Shown one piece after another: positions 61,072 through 64,000 of a stretch of DNA of 64,000 nucleotides; positions within the stretch are counted from its first letter, which is position 1, and every line of letters begins with the position of its first letter. Location: NCBI GenBank assembly GCA_964491915.1, contig CAZBHS010000010.1:62001-126000 (forward strand), given 5' to 3'. Made by a program: the position numbers and the translations under genes. This stretch comes from JAHELQ01 sp964491915. GTDB lineage: Bacteria > Acidobacteriota > Aminicenantia > UBA2199. The notes beneath the pieces were generated by a model. That model searched no databases and was not told where the DNA came from. It was given only the letters and a program-made list of their open reading frames with translations.

Positions 61072-62797
61072 TATCATTTTATTCCCACCGGTTTTCATTA
61101 TGTTGGCCGGTGCGCTGGTGATTGCGTTGGCCCCCAGGAAGTTGCGGTCGTCCGCGTTCCTGTTGTTCACCTTCCTGACCCTGGGCTACATCTGGTTGTT
61201 GCCCGAAGGAAGCGTCGTCACCGCGAAGGTAATGAATTATACCCTCACCATATTGAAAATAGACGCGTTAAGCAAGATCTTCGGCATCATCTTCTCCTTC
61301 ATCGTCTTTGCCGGAGGCATCTACGCCTTCCATATCAAAGACGCCGGCCAGCAAGTGGCCGCCATTCTGTATGCCGGCGGCGCCATCGGCGTCACATTCG
61401 CCGGCGACTTTTTCACCCTGTTCATTTTCTGGGAAATGATGGCCTTTACATCCCTATACCTGATCTGGGCCCGTCGCACCAAAGAGTCGCAACACGCCGG
61501 TTTCCGCTACTTGATCTACCACGCCTTCGGCGGCGGTATGCTGTTCGACGGCGTCTTGATGCGCCTGGCGGAGACCGGTAGCATCGAGATCACCCGCCTG
61601 ACTCCCGACGGCTCCATCGCCTCCTGGTTGATTCTGTTGGGCGTGATCATCAACGCCGCTGTTCCGCCGCTGCACGCCTGGCTGTCGGATGCCTATCCCA
61701 AAGCCACGGTCACCGGCGCCGTCTTCTTGAGCGCCTTCACCACCAAATCCGCGGTGTACGTCCTCATCCGTGTCTTCCCCGGTTGGGACATCCTGCTGAT
61801 TCTCGGCGTCATCATGACTCTCTACGGCGTTGTCTTCGCTGTGCTGGCCAACGACATCCGCGGCATCCTGGCCTACCATATCATCAGCCAGGTGGGCTAC
61901 ATGGTAGCCGGAGTCGGTATCGGCACCGAGATGGCCCTCAACGGCTCCGCGGCCCACGCCTTCAGTCACATCTTATACAAGGCTCTATTATTCATGGGGG
62001 CAGGCGTTGTCCTGCAAACCACAGGCAAAAGCAAACTCACCCAATTGGGTGGACTGGCCAAAGCCATGCCCATCACAATGGGACTCTATATGGTGGCAGC
62101 CTTCTCCATCTCCGGCTTCCCCTTTTTCAACGGCTTTATCAGTAAATCCATGGTAGTTTCCGCCGCCGGAGCGGCACACCACGAATGGGCCTACCTCTTA
62201 CTCACACTAGCCGCAGTCGGTACATTCCTCAGCGTCGGCATCAAACTCCCGTACTTCACCTGGTTCGCCAAAGAGAAACCCGCAGACCTCAATCCCACCA
62301 AGCCCCCCAAGAACATGCACATCGGCATGGCCATCGTCGCCTTCTTCTGCTTCCTCCACGGCGTCATGCCCGGACTCCTCTACAAACTCCTACCCTATCA
62401 GCCGGTAGACTTCCATCCCTACACCGTCCCCCATCTAGTGGAAACCGTCCAGATCCTCATCTTCACCTTCATCGGCTTCTGGGTATTGCGCAAAGTATTG
62501 GCCCCCCACGAAGGCATCTCGTTGGATTTCGATTGGTTCTACCGCCGCCCCAAAAAGTACTTCCAACAGTTGTTCGTGAATGCCCCTGCCTACATCTTCG
62601 ACAACGCGCAAAAAATGGTTGAAAATGTCAGCGCCGACATCACAAAATTCGGAGCCAACCCCTTCATGCCCTTCTCCAAAGCCAACTCCCGCAACCGCGC
62701 CTACTCCCCCGACTACTACCGCCCCTCAGGCCAAACCCTTCTCTTAGCCGTCCTGGCAATATTCGTACTAGTAACCATCTGGGGCCTGTTCTTCTAA
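61058..62797 (+). CDS. Antiporter-like proton-translocating subunit 3 (MbhH/NuoL-like)
   Basis: A 579-residue protein with about 14-16 helices. The helix-5 Glu is in LFIFWEMMAFTSLYLIWARR. At helix 7 the usual Lys position is replaced (GVIINAAVPPLHAWLSDAYP), and a Lys comes one helix later in FLSAFTTKSAVYVLIRVF, a pattern of one large antiporter-like subfamily. The end differs from subunits 1 and 2: a long amphipathic tail of about 100 residues (YRRPKKYFQQLFVNAPAYIF) may be a lateral helix. The stop codon lies inside a hairpin. Confidence 0.92.
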   Translation: MIPTDIILFPPVFIMLAGALVIALAPRKLRSSAFLLFTFLTLGYIWLLPEGSVVTAKVMNYTLTILKIDALSKIFGIIFSFIVFAGGIYAFHIKDAGQQVAAILYAGGAIGVTFAGDFFTLFIFWEMMAFTSLYLIWARRTKESQHAGFRYLIYHAFGGGMLFDGVLMRLAETGSIEITRLTPDGSIASWLILLGVIINAAVPPLHAWLSDAYPKATVTGAVFLSAFTTKSAVYVLIRVFPGWDILLILGVIMTLYGVVFAVLANDIRGILAYHIISQVGYMVAGVGIGTEMALNGSAAHAFSHILYKALLFMGAGVVLQTTGKSKLTQLGGLAKAMPITMGLYMVAAFSISGFPFFNGFISKSMVVSAAGAAHHEWAYLLLTLAAVGTFLSVGIKLPYFTWFAKEKPADLNPTKPPKNMHIGMAIVAFFCFLHGVMPGLLYKLLPYQPVDFHPYTVPHLVETVQILIFTFIGFWVLRKVLAPHEGISLDFDWFYRRPKKYFQQLFVNAPAYIFDNAQKMVENVSADITKFGANPFMPFSKANSRNRAYSPDYYRPSGQTLLLAVLAIFVLVTIWGLFF

Positions 62798-62805
62798 CAG
62801 GCCCC
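62781..62805 (+). terminator. Hairpin across the stop codon of the Mrp/Mbh-like operon
   Basis: Stem GGGGCCTGTT (62781-62790) and AACAGGCCCC (62796-62805), 5-base loop, with the TAA stop in the loop and descending arm. A T-rich stretch follows only about 17 bases later. It could end transcription from both directions, since the next gene is convergent. Confidence 0.6.
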
Positions 62806-62884
62806 CGGGTCTTCCCTTCATATTTTTATATTTTGTAGAGATTTCCACCGCTGTAGAATTTAATCTGGTTAGTTGAGGTTTAGC

Positions 62885-63547
62885 TCAAACCGGCGGACTG
62901 CAACGCAAACATGGTCGAAGACCGCGATTGCGGGCTTCGGAGAGGGTGATCTTTATTTTACTCTTGCGCAAGGATGGGCAGTTTGCCCGATGATATTTAC
63001 CCCCGGTTTTTGTCCGGTACACAACGGTCGAATCCTCGGCTCTACCGAGGGGAGTCACCGTTCGATAATTTCCAGTAAGGCTCAACTGACTGACTATATC
63101 CAGGCGAAAAACTCCCTCCGGCCTGGATAATCCCATTTGATTTTGGCTGAAGTTATTTTGCGCCAGCCACCGGGTAATCTGCTCTTGCGCTCCAGGCTTC
63201 ACACAAATCAACGCCAACTGAAACGGCTCCCCCGGCTCGATCCCTTTCAATCCTATGGAGGTGCTCCAGCGCCGGTCGAGCGAAGAAATCTGCGGCTCCT
63301 GCGGCCAGATCATCTCGCCTCTCTCCACAGCCACATACACCACATGATCTTTAGGAATATCTTTCAGTGTCCCCATCACCATTAACGGAGAAGAGACACT
63401 GCTCCCAGCCAAAGGCATCGTGATATTCCCCACAGCGTCCGGCGCCTGTCCCCCCCGGAACGCCACATCGATAATAGCTGCCACAATCACGCTCAACGAC
63501 GTGATAATCGCGATAATTATCCCGGTATTCCTGCCTTTCCCGCTCAT
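62885..63547 (-). CDS. Membrane-anchored protein with C-terminal Ada-like zinc-binding motif
   Basis: A 220-residue protein with one N-terminal helix (GIIIAIITSLSVIVAAIIDV), so the rest is probably outside the cytoplasm. Residues about 40-120 are beta-rich (VYVAVERGEMIWPQEPQIS). The C-terminus GKYHRANCPSLRKSKI, then LRPCLRCSPP, is a Cys/His motif seen at the end of many secreted nucleases and surface proteins, related to the Ada zinc site. Here it has no nuclease partner domain. The ATG has GGGGG upstream and a promoter. It converges on the Mrp operon. Confidence 0.78.
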   Translation of the reverse strand: MSGKGRNTGIIIAIITSLSVIVAAIIDVAFRGGQAPDAVGNITMPLAGSSVSSPLMVMGTLKDIPKDHVVYVAVERGEMIWPQEPQISSLDRRWSTSIGLKGIEPGEPFQLALICVKPGAQEQITRWLAQNNFSQNQMGLSRPEGVFRLDIVSQLSLTGNYRTVTPLGRAEDSTVVYRTKTGGKYHRANCPSLRKSKIKITLSEARNRGLRPCLRCSPPV

Positions 63548-63580
63548 CGATCCCCCCGAATCAATCTCTCTATAACTAAT

Positions 63581-63609
63581 ATTATAATACGACCACTCAA
63601 ATAAATCAG
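63581..63609 (-). promoter_or_regulatory. Promoter of the membrane-anchored protein gene
   Basis: Minus strand CTGATT (63609-63604), 17 bases, TATAAT (63586-63581). Confidence 0.5.
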
Positions 63610-63612
63610 CTC

Positions 63613-63993
63613 TTATCTCTTCTTCTCGAGAGAGTTTCTGGCCCGGATCAAATCAGCCATAATCTCCCCCGCCGCATGCGAAAGGTCCCCCTTTTTATCG
63701 ATCACGACGCCGGCTTCATCGGCCGCTTCCAAAACCATCCGCCGGGCAGCGAATTCCCGCCTCAGATCCAACTCATCCACCCCATACTTCCGGCATTGCT
63801 CAACCCAAAACGAAACATCCCCGTCATCATACCGAAGATGAGGATTAAAAGCAGTCTTTTCCGTCAGCAGAAATTCTTCCGCCAGCAGCTCGACATCTTG
63901 TCGCTTCACCATCTTTTTGGCCTTGGGCGTCACCATCTTCGGGACCCATTTTGTGACGATTTCAGAAGCAAAACTGATCGTTCTCCCATTCAC
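63613..63993 (-). CDS. Unknown basic protein, possibly partial at the window edge
   Basis: Not recognised. At least 126 residues, starting at a GTG at 63993; the frame stays open to the edge, so the true start may lie outside. The sequence is rich in Lys, Glu and Arg, mostly helical (ELLAEEFLLTEKTAFNPHLR, then DELDLRREFAARRMVLEAAD), with an N-terminal basic stretch. No signal or membrane segment. Confidence 0.6.
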   Translation of the reverse strand: MNGRTISFASEIVTKWVPKMVTPKAKKMVKRQDVELLAEEFLLTEKTAFNPHLRYDDGDVSFWVEQCRKYGVDELDLRREFAARRMVLEAADEAGVVIDKKGDLSHAAGEIMADLIRARNSLEKKR

Positions 63994-64000
63994 CTTTATA

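Overview
The window is bacterial chromosome of about 50% GC, gene-dense, with long same-strand operons, consensus sigma-70 promoters and no tRNA or rRNA that I recognise. Several traits suggest a Gram-negative bacterium from a candidate or deep-branching phylum: FtsX/MacB-type permease remnants, secreted VWFA-related and S55-type proteins, a lipoprotein with a lipobox, an Mrp-type membrane complex and a Bacteroidetes-like radical SAM peptide cluster. An Aminicenantota-like or FCB-like lineage is a guess; the sequence does not settle it.

Layout. 1-1545: two decaying ABC permease genes. 1683-7509 (+): a PATAN/DUF4388 protein, guaA and dnaE; dnaE is broken by 10 N and a GC-rich stretch that looks mis-joined. 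16108-7512 (-): a long operon with a response regulator, S55-like secreted protease, beta-propeller protein, sucCD, FHA-GGDEF cyclase, small membrane protein and AI-2E exporter. 20004-16187 (-): a peptide natural product (RiPP) cluster with three short Cys-rich precursors, a radical SAM/SPASM maturase and a partner radical SAM-like protein. 22833-20069 (-): an unknown helical protein, dcd and glycerate kinase. 22928-26851 (+): a second AI-2E protein, a secreted M49-like pseudo-peptidase and putP. 31816-26783 (-): redox protein, response regulator, VWFA protein, secreted zincin, agmatinase and carbonic anhydrase. 31891-32067 (-): a tiny OsmC-family remnant. 32261-35239 (+): urocanate hydratase and a phosphatase. 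36913-35257 (-): two SpeD-fold proteins and spermidine synthase. 37222-43642 (+): dnaK with a strong terminator, lipoprotein, fabH, DUF2007, M28 peptidase and nuclease. 44189-43656 (-): two small genes. 44599-55035 (+): AAA/PD-(D/E)XK protein, tandem metallophosphoesterases and an AddAB-like helicase-nuclease pair. 55281-62797 (+): an 11-gene Mrp/Mbh-like ion-translocating complex with three antiporter-like subunits. 63993-62885 (-): two uncharacterised genes.

How the genes work together. The polyamine genes (two SpeD-fold proteins, SpeE, and an unlinked agmatinase) could make a complete arginine-to-spermidine route if the second SpeD homologue is an arginine decarboxylase. The peptide cluster is the strongest candidate for an undescribed system: it joins a GG-Bacteroidales-type precursor to two TIANL-leader Cys-rich precursors, with no lanthionine synthetase and no transporter nearby. 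At least five genes have -10 boxes only 5-8 bases from the start codon, so leaderless mRNAs appear common. Three loci show internal deletions, which points to decay by deletion.
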